In this document: piece after piece, positions 31,093 through 39,595 of the stretch
How the letters are laid out: every line of letters starts with the position of its first letter
Position numbering within the stretch: position 1 is the first letter of the stretch
DNA from: JACDER01 sp963842575
Lineage (GTDB): Bacteria > Actinomycetota > Thermoleophilia > Gaiellales > Gaiellaceae
DNA: 64,000 nt
NCBI GenBank assembly: GCA_963842575.1
Contig: CAWJGS010000008.1
Coordinates: 1-64,000 of the forward strand
Reading direction: 5' to 3'
Notes under the pieces: generated by a model
The model's input: the letters and a program-made list of their open reading frames with translations, nothing else
Database searches by the model: none
What the model was told of the DNA's origin: nothing
Position numbers and translations under genes: made by a program

Positions 31093-31970
31093 GCCGGCAC
31101 TCCTGCGAACCGTTCGGCGGCGGCCACGACGCGGACGACTTCGGCACCGAAGGCGGCGTCGCAGGGATCGGGCACGCCGGTCTCGACCGCGGAGACGAGG
31201 GCCGAAACCGCGCGCGCATAGGGCGCCCGGTAGTCCAGGTCGAGTGGCGCCTCGACGAATCCCGCTTCGCCCCAAAGCTCCAGGCGGAGGCGCCCCGCCG
31301 CCGCGGGAGTGGTCAGGCTCGCGGTGACGTCGCTCACGGCGCCGCCGTCGTGCCGGAAGACGACGTGAACGGTGTCGCGCGGGCCGCGTGCGGCGAGGAC
31401 GTCCTCGACCGGACCGAGCGCAGGGATGAGGACGGCAGCGTGGTGCGGGACGAGATCCCAGAGGGCGCCGTGCTCGTGGCGCCAGCGAGAGTGCGAAAAG
31501 GGGCTCTCGGGCGCGAGGGCCGAGTTGAGAAACAGGGCCGACCCGCCGTCCCACGTTGACGGTCCCACAACGTCGGACAGCCACGTCTCGACCTCGTCGC
31601 GGAAGCGCAGCAGGAAAAACACCACCGACGCGACGCCCGCGTCCGCGACCGTCTCGACAACGCGATCCGCCGCAGCGGTCGACAGGGCGAGCGGCTTCTC
31701 CAGCAGCAGGTGGCGCCCCGCCTCGGCCGCCCGCACGGCCAGCTCCGCCTGCACGTCCGGAGGCACCGCCACCGACACGGCGTCGACCTTTTCGAGGAGC
31801 GCCTCGAGCTCCGCCTCGGCCGCGACACCGTGCCGTGCCGCGAGAGCGGCCGCCTTGGCCGGGTCGCGTCCCCAGATCCCCACGAGCTCCGCGTCAGGGT
31901 GTGCGGCGAGGCCCGTGGCATGGCAAACGTCCGCCCAGTACCCGGTGCCGAGGACGCCGAAGCGGAGCAC
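31089..31970 (-). CDS. Gfo/Idh/MocA-family oxidoreductase
   Basis: This 293-residue NAD(P)-dependent oxidoreductase has the Rossmann motif GVLGTGYWAD at the N-terminus, VDAVSVAVPPDVQAELAV, and the family's EKPLALS lysine motif at about residue 91. A beta-sheet C-terminal domain with HEHGALWDLVPHHAAVL follows. The substrate is unknown; sugars or inositols are usual. It sits between a class V aminotransferase and serA with 3-bp and overlapping junctions, so it is part of the serine-type operon. Confidence 0.88.
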   Translation of the reverse strand: MLRFGVLGTGYWADVCHATGLAAHPDAELVGIWGRDPAKAAALAARHGVAAEAELEALLEKVDAVSVAVPPDVQAELAVRAAEAGRHLLLEKPLALSTAAADRVVETVADAGVASVVFFLLRFRDEVETWLSDVVGPSTWDGGSALFLNSALAPESPFSHSRWRHEHGALWDLVPHHAAVLIPALGPVEDVLAARGPRDTVHVVFRHDGGAVSDVTASLTTPAAAGRLRLELWGEAGFVEAPLDLDYRAPYARAVSALVSAVETGVPDPCDAAFGAEVVRVVAAAERFAGVPA

Positions 31971-31973
31971 GAC

Positions 31974-33116
31974 TCAGACCGCGGTGTGCTCGAACACTTC
32001 CAGGGCGCGCCCGACTGCGATGCCGCGCTCGATGTCGGCGCCCAGCTCCGCGAGCGCCAACTCGATCCCGGCGAGTGCCGTGGTGATGTCGAAGATGTCG
32101 TAGTAGCCGATGTGGCCGATGCGGAATATCCGCCCCTTGAGCGGTCCCTGGCCGGGCGCGAGCGTAATCCCGAAACGGTCGCGGATCGTGGCGACGAGCT
32201 CGCCCGAGTCGATGCCGTCGGGCGCGTTCACGGCGGTGACGACGGCCGAGCGGTCCTCGTCCGGCGAGAACAGCTCGAGCCCCATCGCCTTCACTCCCTC
32301 GCGGCAGGCGCGACCGAGGCGGACGTGCCGCTCGAAGGCGGACTCCAAGCCCTCACCCAGGATCAGGCCGAGCGCGACGTTCAGCCCGCCGACGAGCGAG
32401 ACCGCCGGAGTGAAAGCGGCGTCGAACTTGGACTGCGCCTCGCGCACGGGCGCCCAGTCGAAGTAGTAACGCGGAAGGCTCGCCTGCTCCGTGCGCTCCC
32501 ACGCCGCCTCGGAGACGGAGACGACGGCCAGGCCCGGCGGAGTCATGAGCGCTTTCTGCGAGCCGGAGACGACGACGTCCACGTCCCAGGCGTCGGTCTC
32601 GAGCGGGATCGCGCCCAGGCTCGAGATCGCGTCGCAGACGACGAGCGCATCGCCCGAGGCGGCGGACAGCGCCTGCACGTCGGCGACGACGCCCGTCGAG
32701 GTCTCGGACTGGGTCATGAGGACGACGGTGGCCCCGGTCTCGTCCAGCCGCTCGCGCAGGTCGTCCGCCGAGGGAGTCTCTCCCCACTCGTAGCGGAGCT
32801 CCAGCACGTCGCAGCCGTAGGCGCGCGCGATCTCGCCGAAGCGCTCGCCGAAGTAGCCGGCCGAGACGACGAGGACGCGCTCGCCGGGCGAGCACACGTT
32901 GGCGATCGCGGACTCCATCCCGCCAGTCCCCGAGCAGGTGTAGAGGAGCACGTCGTTGCGCGTCTGGAAGACCTCGCCGAGCCGGTGCAGCAGAGCCTCG
33001 AAGAGCTCGCGGTAGTCGCGCGCGCGGTGGTGGATGACGGGCGCGGAAAGCGCGGCCAGCACCTGCGGGGGCGCGGGGGTCGGCCCCGGGGTCATCAGGT
33101 ACCGCTTCTCGGGCAT
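31974..33116 (-). CDS. Class V aminotransferase (serine-glyoxylate / phosphoserine-type)
   Basis: The 380-residue PLP enzyme is of the alanine/serine-glyoxylate aminotransferase group: MTPGPTPAPPQVL at the start, TCSGTGGMESA, VCDAISSLGAIPLE, and the PLP lysine in VVSGSQKALMTPPG. It is directly upstream of an oxidoreductase and serA. In several bacteria this aminotransferase type replaces SerC as phosphoserine aminotransferase, and the operon suggests that role here (inference). The ATG is at 33116; the long frame beyond it is a shadow of the acylase gene. Confidence 0.88.
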   Translation of the reverse strand: MPEKRYLMTPGPTPAPPQVLAALSAPVIHHRARDYRELFEALLHRLGEVFQTRNDVLLYTCSGTGGMESAIANVCSPGERVLVVSAGYFGERFGEIARAYGCDVLELRYEWGETPSADDLRERLDETGATVVLMTQSETSTGVVADVQALSAASGDALVVCDAISSLGAIPLETDAWDVDVVVSGSQKALMTPPGLAVVSVSEAAWERTEQASLPRYYFDWAPVREAQSKFDAAFTPAVSLVGGLNVALGLILGEGLESAFERHVRLGRACREGVKAMGLELFSPDEDRSAVVTAVNAPDGIDSGELVATIRDRFGITLAPGQGPLKGRIFRIGHIGYYDIFDITTALAGIELALAELGADIERGIAVGRALEVFEHTAV

Positions 33117-33130
33117 TACCGCGAGCCTAA

Positions 33131-35566
33131 CTAGCGCGGACGATGGCGGGAGAAGCTGATGACCTGCTGGAAGGTCGGACGGTTCGTCCAGCGCATCGTC
33201 TTGCCGAGCAGGCCCGGGACGAAGCGGATCCGCTCGGCGGTCGCGTCCGCGCGCCAGGCTCCCGGATTCGACCCCTGGGCGGTCTGCAGCTGGTCGCCGG
33301 CCTTGTCGATCGCGGCCCACAACGACGACACGCAGGCCGACTGGACGCCGGCACCGCAGTAGAAGGGAGTCGACGCGGAGAGGTCGTCTTTCACGTACCC
33401 GTACCACCCGAAGTCGAAGGACGAGCCGTGACTGCTGGGATCGTCGCTGCGTGGGATGAGGTCCGCGAGGCCAGCGGTCAGCGGGCCGAGCCGCGGGGAC
33501 ATGACGGCGTCCGCGAGATACGGCCACGCCGCGTCCATGACGGCGGCGCCCGGGTCGTCGATCTTGCCGTCCTGGTCGCCGTCCAGCCGGCTCGCGCCGC
33601 GGTTCAGCCACGCGTTGAGGATGTCCACCATCTGCGTGTCGCGCGCGCTCGGGGACGTCCCCTTCTCGAGCATCGCCCTGATCGTGGGCCACACGAGCAC
33701 GGTGCGGAGGTCCTGGGTCGCGGCCTGGTTCATCGCGCCGACGGTGCTGGCGACGTTCTGCTTCTTGTACCGCGCGAGGGCGGCCTGCAGGAGCTGCACC
33801 CGCTGTACCGAGCCCCACGACCACTCGTCGTCGGGCGCCGAGTAGTCCTTCGCCGGACGGTTGTTCCAGCCGAGGATGTACCCGCCGGCCGGATTCATGC
33901 CGCGTGCGTGCGCGGCCAGCGGCTCGAAGCCCTGCCAGTCGTAGTTCCCCGTGCCGATCGTCGGAAGGCCGATGTCGACGCCGGGGGCACGGTTCGGCAG
34001 CCGGGCGGCGGAGAAGTACGCGATGTCGCGGCTGTCCGCGTACACCCAGTTGAAGGAGAACTCCTCCTGGTTCATCACCTGGAAGAAGCTCTTCGCCGAG
34101 GTGACCTTGTTCGTGTCCAGGTCGGCGAAGGCCAGGGCGCTGGCCAGCTCGCGGCCGTACGTGGCGCGCTCGTGCGAGATCGCCACCTTCGTCCCGCCGA
34201 CGGTCGCGTAGCCGATTACCGGGCCGTGCACGGTCGTGTGGAAGATCAGCTGCCGGTCGGGAGTGCCGTCCCGGCCCTTGAGGAGGCCCGCGTCGAACGT
34301 CCCCATCGCGCGGCACTCGCCCTTGTACAGGTAGTGCAGATCGTCCCCGCCGCACAGCGTCTCGACGAATGAGTCGACGCTGTCCGAGTGGGACGACATG
34401 GCACTCCAGGCGTAGTCCTTGCCGCGCCCGACGACGACGTAGCCGATGCCCGGGAAGGAGGCCCCGCGCGTGTCGATCCCGCCGCCGTGCATGTCGAGCT
34501 CGAGCAGGAACTCGGGCCAGTAGTAGCCCACCTGCGGCCCCGCGACGAAGATCGGGTGCTTTGTGATCGACTTCTTCGCTCCCACGAGCAGCGCGTTGCT
34601 CATGCTCAGCGGGCGGCGCTTGGCGAGCTTCGGCCCGCCCGGCTCGAACGGCTGGAAGCTCCCGTCGTCCACCACTGCATTTCCGGGCATGGCCGAGCCG
34701 GACGCCTCGCCGTAGGAGAACGTGCCCGGGACGGAGACCGGCGAATTCGGGTCCTTGACCTGGCGCAGGCGGTCCCAGACCTGGCGTCCCTCGACCGGGC
34801 CCATCTTCTTCTGCAACGCGTCCAGGAACTCCGCGCGCCGCGTCTCGTCCCCGCCCGCGACCCCGAAGATCCCGCCGATCAGCGCCGCCGAGGCGACGAA
34901 GTCGTTCCGGTTCCAGGGCGGGATCTGTAGGCCGCTCTTCTGGATGTAGGCGTTCACGCCGGCGACGAATGCGTCGATGTCCGCGATGATCTTGCGTCCC
35001 TTGGGCCCCGCGTCCTCGAGCACCTGGTACTGCGAGGCGAGGAAGTCCTCCGCCTGCCGGCTCGGGATGAAGATCCGGCCGGACAGGGCCAGGCTGAACG
35101 CGTCCAGGCCGGGCACGTCCAGAGCGGCGATGCGGGAGGGGCCGCGGACGAGTTGCATGAGCAGGTTGCGGTCCTCGGCGGTGACGAATCCCGAGCCGAA
35201 CATCACGTCCGCGCGCGTCTTGCCGGTGATGTGGGCGACGTCCCACCTGTCGCGGACGATCTTCAGCCCTTTCCGGCCCGTGTCCTCGACGCGCTGCGCC
35301 TTGCCCTGCAGGCCGAACGTCTCGGGCTTGAAGAAGCGGTGCACGTTCGTGGGGCTGACCGCGTTCCAGAGCGGCGTCAGTCCGTCGTAGAGGGCGAGCT
35401 GGTCGCTCGAGTTCGGGCCGCTGTCGGCGCCCTCGCCCGGCGGGAGGACGTTGAGTGCCGTCGACGCGAAGTCCGGCGGCTTCTTCGCGCTCGAGGAGGC
35501 GGACACGAGCGCCGGCACGAGGAGCGCAATCACCGTGACGGAGATGAGGAGCGGACGCAGCTTCAC
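33131..35566 (-). CDS. Secreted penicillin acylase family (Ntn) amidohydrolase
   Basis: This 811-residue Ntn hydrolase is made as a precursor. A signal peptide covers about residues 1-24 (LLISVTVIALLVPALVSA). The alpha-chain motif region RDRWDVAHITGKT comes next. The self-processing point and nucleophile are at about residue 324, in KRRPLSMSNALLVGAKKS; the Ser before the MSNALL run becomes the new N-terminal residue. VHGPVIGY and GWNNRPAKDY in the beta chain are also typical. Substrates in this family are beta-lactams, acyl-homoserine lactones or N-acyl compounds. The start is GTG, divergent from the nuclease gene. Confidence 0.9.
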   Translation of the reverse strand: MKLRPLLISVTVIALLVPALVSASSSAKKPPDFASTALNVLPPGEGADSGPNSSDQLALYDGLTPLWNAVSPTNVHRFFKPETFGLQGKAQRVEDTGRKGLKIVRDRWDVAHITGKTRADVMFGSGFVTAEDRNLLMQLVRGPSRIAALDVPGLDAFSLALSGRIFIPSRQAEDFLASQYQVLEDAGPKGRKIIADIDAFVAGVNAYIQKSGLQIPPWNRNDFVASAALIGGIFGVAGGDETRRAEFLDALQKKMGPVEGRQVWDRLRQVKDPNSPVSVPGTFSYGEASGSAMPGNAVVDDGSFQPFEPGGPKLAKRRPLSMSNALLVGAKKSITKHPIFVAGPQVGYYWPEFLLELDMHGGGIDTRGASFPGIGYVVVGRGKDYAWSAMSSHSDSVDSFVETLCGGDDLHYLYKGECRAMGTFDAGLLKGRDGTPDRQLIFHTTVHGPVIGYATVGGTKVAISHERATYGRELASALAFADLDTNKVTSAKSFFQVMNQEEFSFNWVYADSRDIAYFSAARLPNRAPGVDIGLPTIGTGNYDWQGFEPLAAHARGMNPAGGYILGWNNRPAKDYSAPDDEWSWGSVQRVQLLQAALARYKKQNVASTVGAMNQAATQDLRTVLVWPTIRAMLEKGTSPSARDTQMVDILNAWLNRGASRLDGDQDGKIDDPGAAVMDAAWPYLADAVMSPRLGPLTAGLADLIPRSDDPSSHGSSFDFGWYGYVKDDLSASTPFYCGAGVQSACVSSLWAAIDKAGDQLQTAQGSNPGAWRADATAERIRFVPGLLGKTMRWTNRPTFQQVISFSRHRPR

Positions 35567-35623
35567 GGGAAGGGTGCGAGCCTACAACTTGCCGGTCGTT
35601 GCAAACACTGCGACCCTTGGGAC

Positions 35624-36280
35624 GTGTCCAGATTGGGCATGTTTGCTGCGGCCGGCGTCCTCGCGGTCACCGGATCCGGATCGGCCACCGTCTCGTACGT
35701 CGTCGACGGCGACACGATCGCGCTCCGGGACGGGCCGCATGTCCGGCTCGTCCAGATCGACACGCCGGAGGTCGGGACGGGCGAGTGCTACTCCCGGCGC
35801 GCGGCCAAGGACCTGCGCAAGCTGGCGCCCGCGGGCGCGCGTGTGGGGCTCGAGGCCGACCCGAACCTCGACTCGGTCGACCGCTACGGGCGCCTGCTGC
35901 GCTACGTCTTCCACCGCGGGATCAACGTCAACCTGCGACTGGTGGAGCAGGGAGACGCCACGGTGTGGTTCTACGACGGCGACCGCGGCCGCTACGCCTC
36001 GCGGCTCCTCGCCGCCGCGCGCCGCGCCCGGGCCGAAAAGCGAGGTCTGTGGGGAGCGTGCAACGCGGTGTGGAACCCGTACGGGCCGGCGACGACACGG
36101 CCCGAGCACGTCGGCCACACCCCGCACGGCAAGTGCGACACGGCTTACCCGACCGTCTGCATCCCGCCTCCGCCGCCCGACCTGGACTGCGCGGACATCC
36201 CGTACAAGCACTTCAAGGTGCTGCCACCGGATCCGCACCACTTCGACGGCGACCACGACGGGATCGGCTGCGAGAGCTAA
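35624..36280 (+). CDS. Secreted staphylococcal-nuclease-like protein with Excalibur-type tail
   Basis: The SNase fold is clear: VSYVVDGDTIAL, VRLVQIDTPEV, then YGRLLRYVF with catalytic-type Arg and LVEQGDATVW. A short hydrophobic leader (MFAAAGVLAVTGSGS) suggests export. The C-terminal 35 residues (LDCADIPYKHFKV, then DGDHDGIGCES) form a calcium-binding Excalibur-like motif. The start is GTG 35624 or ATG 35639. It may degrade external nucleic acid. Confidence 0.88.
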   Translation: MSRLGMFAAAGVLAVTGSGSATVSYVVDGDTIALRDGPHVRLVQIDTPEVGTGECYSRRAAKDLRKLAPAGARVGLEADPNLDSVDRYGRLLRYVFHRGINVNLRLVEQGDATVWFYDGDRGRYASRLLAAARRARAEKRGLWGACNAVWNPYGPATTRPEHVGHTPHGKCDTAYPTVCIPPPPPDLDCADIPYKHFKVLPPDPHHFDGDHDGIGCES

Positions 36281-36394
36281 CACTTCCCTTGCATTCCGCC
36301 CGGAACCGGTGGCTACCATCGACCGCTGATTCGGCTGCCCACCGACGGGGTCACGAAGTTTGGGCGGTCGTAACTGTGGCAATCACGCATCCTT

Positions 36395-36922
36395 GTGCCT
36401 GCGGTCGTACTCATAGTGCTGGTCCTTCTGGGCCTGTTCGCTCCCTCTGCCGGTGCGCAGGAGGGGCAGCACAACCTCGTCCCGTACGACGGGTATCTCG
36501 TCTCGTCCACGCGCTCGTACCGGCACGAGACGTGGCGCTGGCAGAAGCTAATGGGCAAGCGCCCGACGCCGGCCGGGATGGGCCATCTCGACCCGAGCCA
36601 CGCGTACCGGCGTTGGGTCAACCGGCTGTGGAGGGACCGCGCCGCCGCCGCACACCATAGGGCCTCCCACCCAGCCCGCTATCGCGAGTGGATGTGCATC
36701 CACCGCTACGAGGGCGGGTGGCGCCTCATCGACGGGCCCTATTACGGCGGCCTGCAGATGAACATGGAGTTCCAGCAGATGTACGGCCCCGAGCTGCTCA
36801 GGAGTAAGGGGACGGCGAATCACTGGACGCCGCTCGAGCAGATCTGGGTCGCCGAGCGCGCATACCGCGAGCTTGGCTACCAGCCGTGGCCGAACACGGC
36901 CCGCATGTGCGGCCTGCTGTAG
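36395..36922 (+). CDS. Secreted Rpf-like / transglycosylase-like protein
   Basis: The 175-residue protein has a signal peptide (VVLIVLVLLGLFAPSAGAQ). Its C-terminal lysozyme-fold domain resembles resuscitation-promoting factors: WMCIHRYEGGW with a Glu at the catalytic position, YYGGLQMNMEFQQMYG, and a closing GYQPWPNTARMCGLL. It would cleave peptidoglycan. GTG 36395 is the first standard start; a CTG at 36374 would add SR and give a more usual signal N-region. It lies in a run of genes for exported proteins. Confidence 0.82.
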   Translation: MPAVVLIVLVLLGLFAPSAGAQEGQHNLVPYDGYLVSSTRSYRHETWRWQKLMGKRPTPAGMGHLDPSHAYRRWVNRLWRDRAAAAHHRASHPARYREWMCIHRYEGGWRLIDGPYYGGLQMNMEFQQMYGPELLRSKGTANHWTPLEQIWVAERAYRELGYQPWPNTARMCGLL

Positions 36923-36941
36923 TCGCGCTATAAGAGTCCCC

Positions 36942-38405
36942 ATGCTGGTCCGGATGGCTGTGCTGGTCGCCGCTGCGGGCATCGTGCTCGGGGTCTCGCC
37001 CGCTGCGCCGGCCGCCGGGAGGCCCGACCTCCACATCCGTATCGTCCGGGCGGGCCCGACCACGCTCTCGGTGAAGGGCCGCATGTACACGACCGTTCTG
37101 CTCGAAAACCTCGGGACAGCCACCGCCGACCAGATCGTGCTCTGGATCCGCGTCCCCAACGCGCTCTCGATCCGCTCTCCCAACGCGCACGGGGCCCTCG
37201 GAGGGTGCTTCCCGCGCGGTCACGACTGGAAATGCGAGCTGGGCGGCCTGGCGCCGGACGAGCCGCCTATTCAGGTGGAGATGGATGCGCGCGCGGTCAA
37301 AGCCGGCCCCGGGACCCTCCGGCTTGCGGTCACGGCTCATCAGCACGACGCGCATCCCGCCGACAACCGGAGAGCGATTCACGTGCTCGTGCGGCGGGCG
37401 CCCGCGCGGGCCAATCTCAGCGTCACCGCCGAGACGGCGGGAACGCCTCAGGCAGGAGTCCCTTCGCCCTTTCTCTTCCACGTCCGGAACACGGGGCCAA
37501 GCGCGGCCGAGCAGGTCATGCTCATTGTCGAGCTGAAGTCGGAAGGATGGTTCGTCGGGGCGAACTTCGTCTTCGAGTCGCCGTTCGACGACTGCGGTCC
37601 AACGGACGAGGGGCAGAAGGTGATCGTCTGTACGGTTCCGTTCGTCGCCGCTCACGGAACCGCCAGCGTCGCCCTCGAGGGCTATCTGCGGATCGGGGAC
37701 GCACGCCTCGCCATGCGCGTGAGCTCGACGACGAAGGACACTCTCCCTCGCAACAACGCCGGGAGCTTCACCGCCGCCGTCGGCCCTCCGCTCAAAACCG
37801 CCGATCTCACTCTCGTGCCCGACGTCCCTCCCCACGTGAGCGCCGAGCAGCCCGCGACCTTCAAGGTGCAGGTCACGAACCATGGTCCGGACGAGGCGCA
37901 CGATGTAGGAGCGCTTTTCGTCGTCTTGACCAAAGACACTCCCATCGCGATCGATCTGGTCTCGCTTTCGACAACGCAGGGTGAGTGCGCCGGGCTCGGT
38001 TGCGATATCGGGACCTTGGCGGCAGGCGAGACGGTCACGCTCACGCTCGTCGTGGTCTTCCACGGAACAGGCACCTTCTCCGTGGGAGGGATCACGAGCG
38101 GCCGCGACGACGTCTACGACCCCGGCCTGTACGAGGACGCGCCGCCCGCGTCGAGCAACGGCTCCAGCGAGGAAACGGTCGTCGGAAGCCCGGCTCAGGC
38201 CTTGAGCTTTTCGCGCAGCCGCTCGTTGACCACGCGGGGATTCGCCTTGCCGCGCGTCTCCTTCATGACCTGCCCGACGAGAAAGCCGAGCAGCCCCTCC
38301 TTGCCTGCGCGGTACGCGGCCGCCTGCTCCACGTTGGCGGCGAGGACCTGGTCGATCACCGGGTCGAGCTCGGATTCGTCGGCGATCAGCGTCTCGCCCA
38401 GGTAG
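36942..38405 (+). CDS. Secreted CARDB/DUF11-like repeat protein
   Basis: A signal peptide (MLVRMAVLVAAAGIVLG) is followed by three beta-sandwich repeats of about 120 residues that begin with phrases like RPDLHIRIVRAGP, ANLSVTAETAG and ADLTLVPDVPP and contain VTNHGPDEAHDV, typical of CARDB/DUF11 adhesion-like modules. The recognisable part ends near 38185. The frame then runs 211 bp antisense into gatB. Removing one base near GCCCGG (38188-38193) would end it at a TGA at 38203-38205, so a +1 insertion is plausible and the listed end is uncertain. Confidence 0.75.
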   Translation: MLVRMAVLVAAAGIVLGVSPAAPAAGRPDLHIRIVRAGPTTLSVKGRMYTTVLLENLGTATADQIVLWIRVPNALSIRSPNAHGALGGCFPRGHDWKCELGGLAPDEPPIQVEMDARAVKAGPGTLRLAVTAHQHDAHPADNRRAIHVLVRRAPARANLSVTAETAGTPQAGVPSPFLFHVRNTGPSAAEQVMLIVELKSEGWFVGANFVFESPFDDCGPTDEGQKVIVCTVPFVAAHGTASVALEGYLRIGDARLAMRVSSTTKDTLPRNNAGSFTAAVGPPLKTADLTLVPDVPPHVSAEQPATFKVQVTNHGPDEAHDVGALFVVLTKDTPIAIDLVSLSTTQGECAGLGCDIGTLAAGETVTLTLVVVFHGTGTFSVGGITSGRDDVYDPGLYEDAPPASSNGSSEETVVGSPAQALSFSRSRSLTTRGFALPRVSFMTCPTRKPSSPSLPARYAAACSTLAARTWSITGSSSDSSAISVSPR

Positions 38406-39595
38406 TCCTCGGCCTTGAAGCCCTCGCCGCCGCTTTCGGCCAGCGCCTTCGTGAAGGCCTCGCGCGGGATGCGGTCGCGCGCCTCGATCAGCTTGCCGAG
38501 CTCGTCGCCGTCGACCGCGGCCGGATCGACGTCCGCCGCCGCCAGCTCGTTCATCACGACGTTCGCCACCGGACGGCGGTCGCCGGGCGTCCGCTCGTAG
38601 AGCCCGTCCCGGCCGCTCGTCACGAGACCCTCGGCGAGCCCGAAGTCGAGCTCCGCCTCGAGGCGGCGAATGCGCGCGCTCGGCAGCTCGCCGAGCTCCC
38701 TTCCCGCACGCTCGACCATTTCCGCCGGCGGGTCGAGGGGGACGAGGTCGGGCTCGGGGAAGTAGCGATAGTCCTGCGCCTCCTCCTTCGAACGCAGCGG
38801 CGCCGCGTGCTCCTGCCCGGGCACGAAGTGGAGCGTCTCCTGCTCGACCTGCCCGCCCGCCTCGTAGATCCCGATTTGCCGCCCGATCTCGCGCTCGATC
38901 CCCTGCGCGGCGAAGTTGAACGAGTTGAGGTTCTTGAGCTCGGTGCGCGTGCGCAGCTCGTCCGAGCCCTCGGGCCGGACGGAGACGTTGATGTCGAAGC
39001 GCATCGAGCCCTCCTGCATCTCCGCGTCCGAGATGCCCAGCTCCCGCACGGTCTGGCGCAGCAGCTGCAGGAAGCGCTTCGTCTGCTCCGCGGAGCGAAG
39101 ATCCGGCTCGGTGACGATCTCGACCAGCGGCGTGCCGGAGCGGTTGAAGTCGACGAGCGTCCGGTCCGCCCCGTGGATGCGCCCCGTGCCGCCCCCCATG
39201 TGCACGTTCTTGGCCGCGTCCTCCTCGAGGTGCGCGCGGACGATCCCGATCTCGGTGTCCCCATCGGCCCCCGGGACGAGGAAAGAACCGCTTATGCACA
39301 GAGGCTCGTCGTATTGGGAGATCTGATAGCCCTTGGGATTGTCCGGATAGAAGTAGTTCTTGCGGTGGAAGACGGCGTGATCGGCGATGTCGCAGCCGAG
39401 CGCGAGGCCGAGCTTGATCGTCCACTCGATCGCCTTCTCGTTCGGCACCGGGAGCGTCCCGGGATGCGCGAGGCAGACGGGGCAGGTCTGCGTGTTCGGC
39501 GGAGCGCCGAAGCCGACCCTGCAGCGGCAGAACATCTTCGTCTCCGTCTTGAGATGGACGTGGATCTCGCAGCCGATGACCGGCTCCCAGTTCAT
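38195..39595 (-). CDS. gatB: Aspartyl/glutamyl-tRNA amidotransferase subunit B
   Basis: GatB carries out the kinase step of the tRNA-dependent transamidation that makes Gln-tRNA or Asn-tRNA. The product starts MNWEPVIGCEIHVHLKTETK, followed by the zinc site residues CRC and CPVCLAHPG, HRKNYFYPDNPKGYQISQ, VDFNRSGTPLVEIV and the C-terminal helical YqeY-like tail (GFLVGQVMKETRGKANP). Length is 466 residues. The ATG at 39595 overlaps the gatA stop as ATGA. Confidence 0.96.
   Translation of the reverse strand: MNWEPVIGCEIHVHLKTETKMFCRCRVGFGAPPNTQTCPVCLAHPGTLPVPNEKAIEWTIKLGLALGCDIADHAVFHRKNYFYPDNPKGYQISQYDEPLCISGSFLVPGADGDTEIGIVRAHLEEDAAKNVHMGGGTGRIHGADRTLVDFNRSGTPLVEIVTEPDLRSAEQTKRFLQLLRQTVRELGISDAEMQEGSMRFDINVSVRPEGSDELRTRTELKNLNSFNFAAQGIEREIGRQIGIYEAGGQVEQETLHFVPGQEHAAPLRSKEEAQDYRYFPEPDLVPLDPPAEMVERAGRELGELPSARIRRLEAELDFGLAEGLVTSGRDGLYERTPGDRRPVANVVMNELAAADVDPAAVDGDELGKLIEARDRIPREAFTKALAESGGEGFKAEDYLGETLIADESELDPVIDQVLAANVEQAAAYRAGKEGLLGFLVGQVMKETRGKANPRVVNERLREKLKA

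Noticed and set aside
31974..35246. Single 1090-residue protein
   Set aside because: Only its C-terminal 380 residues are real (class V aminotransferase); the rest is an off-frame reading of the penicillin acylase gene.
36281..36394. c-di-AMP (ydaO) riboswitch upstream of the Rpf-like gene
   Set aside because: The gap is about 110 bp, too short for the element, and I could not match its conserved core.
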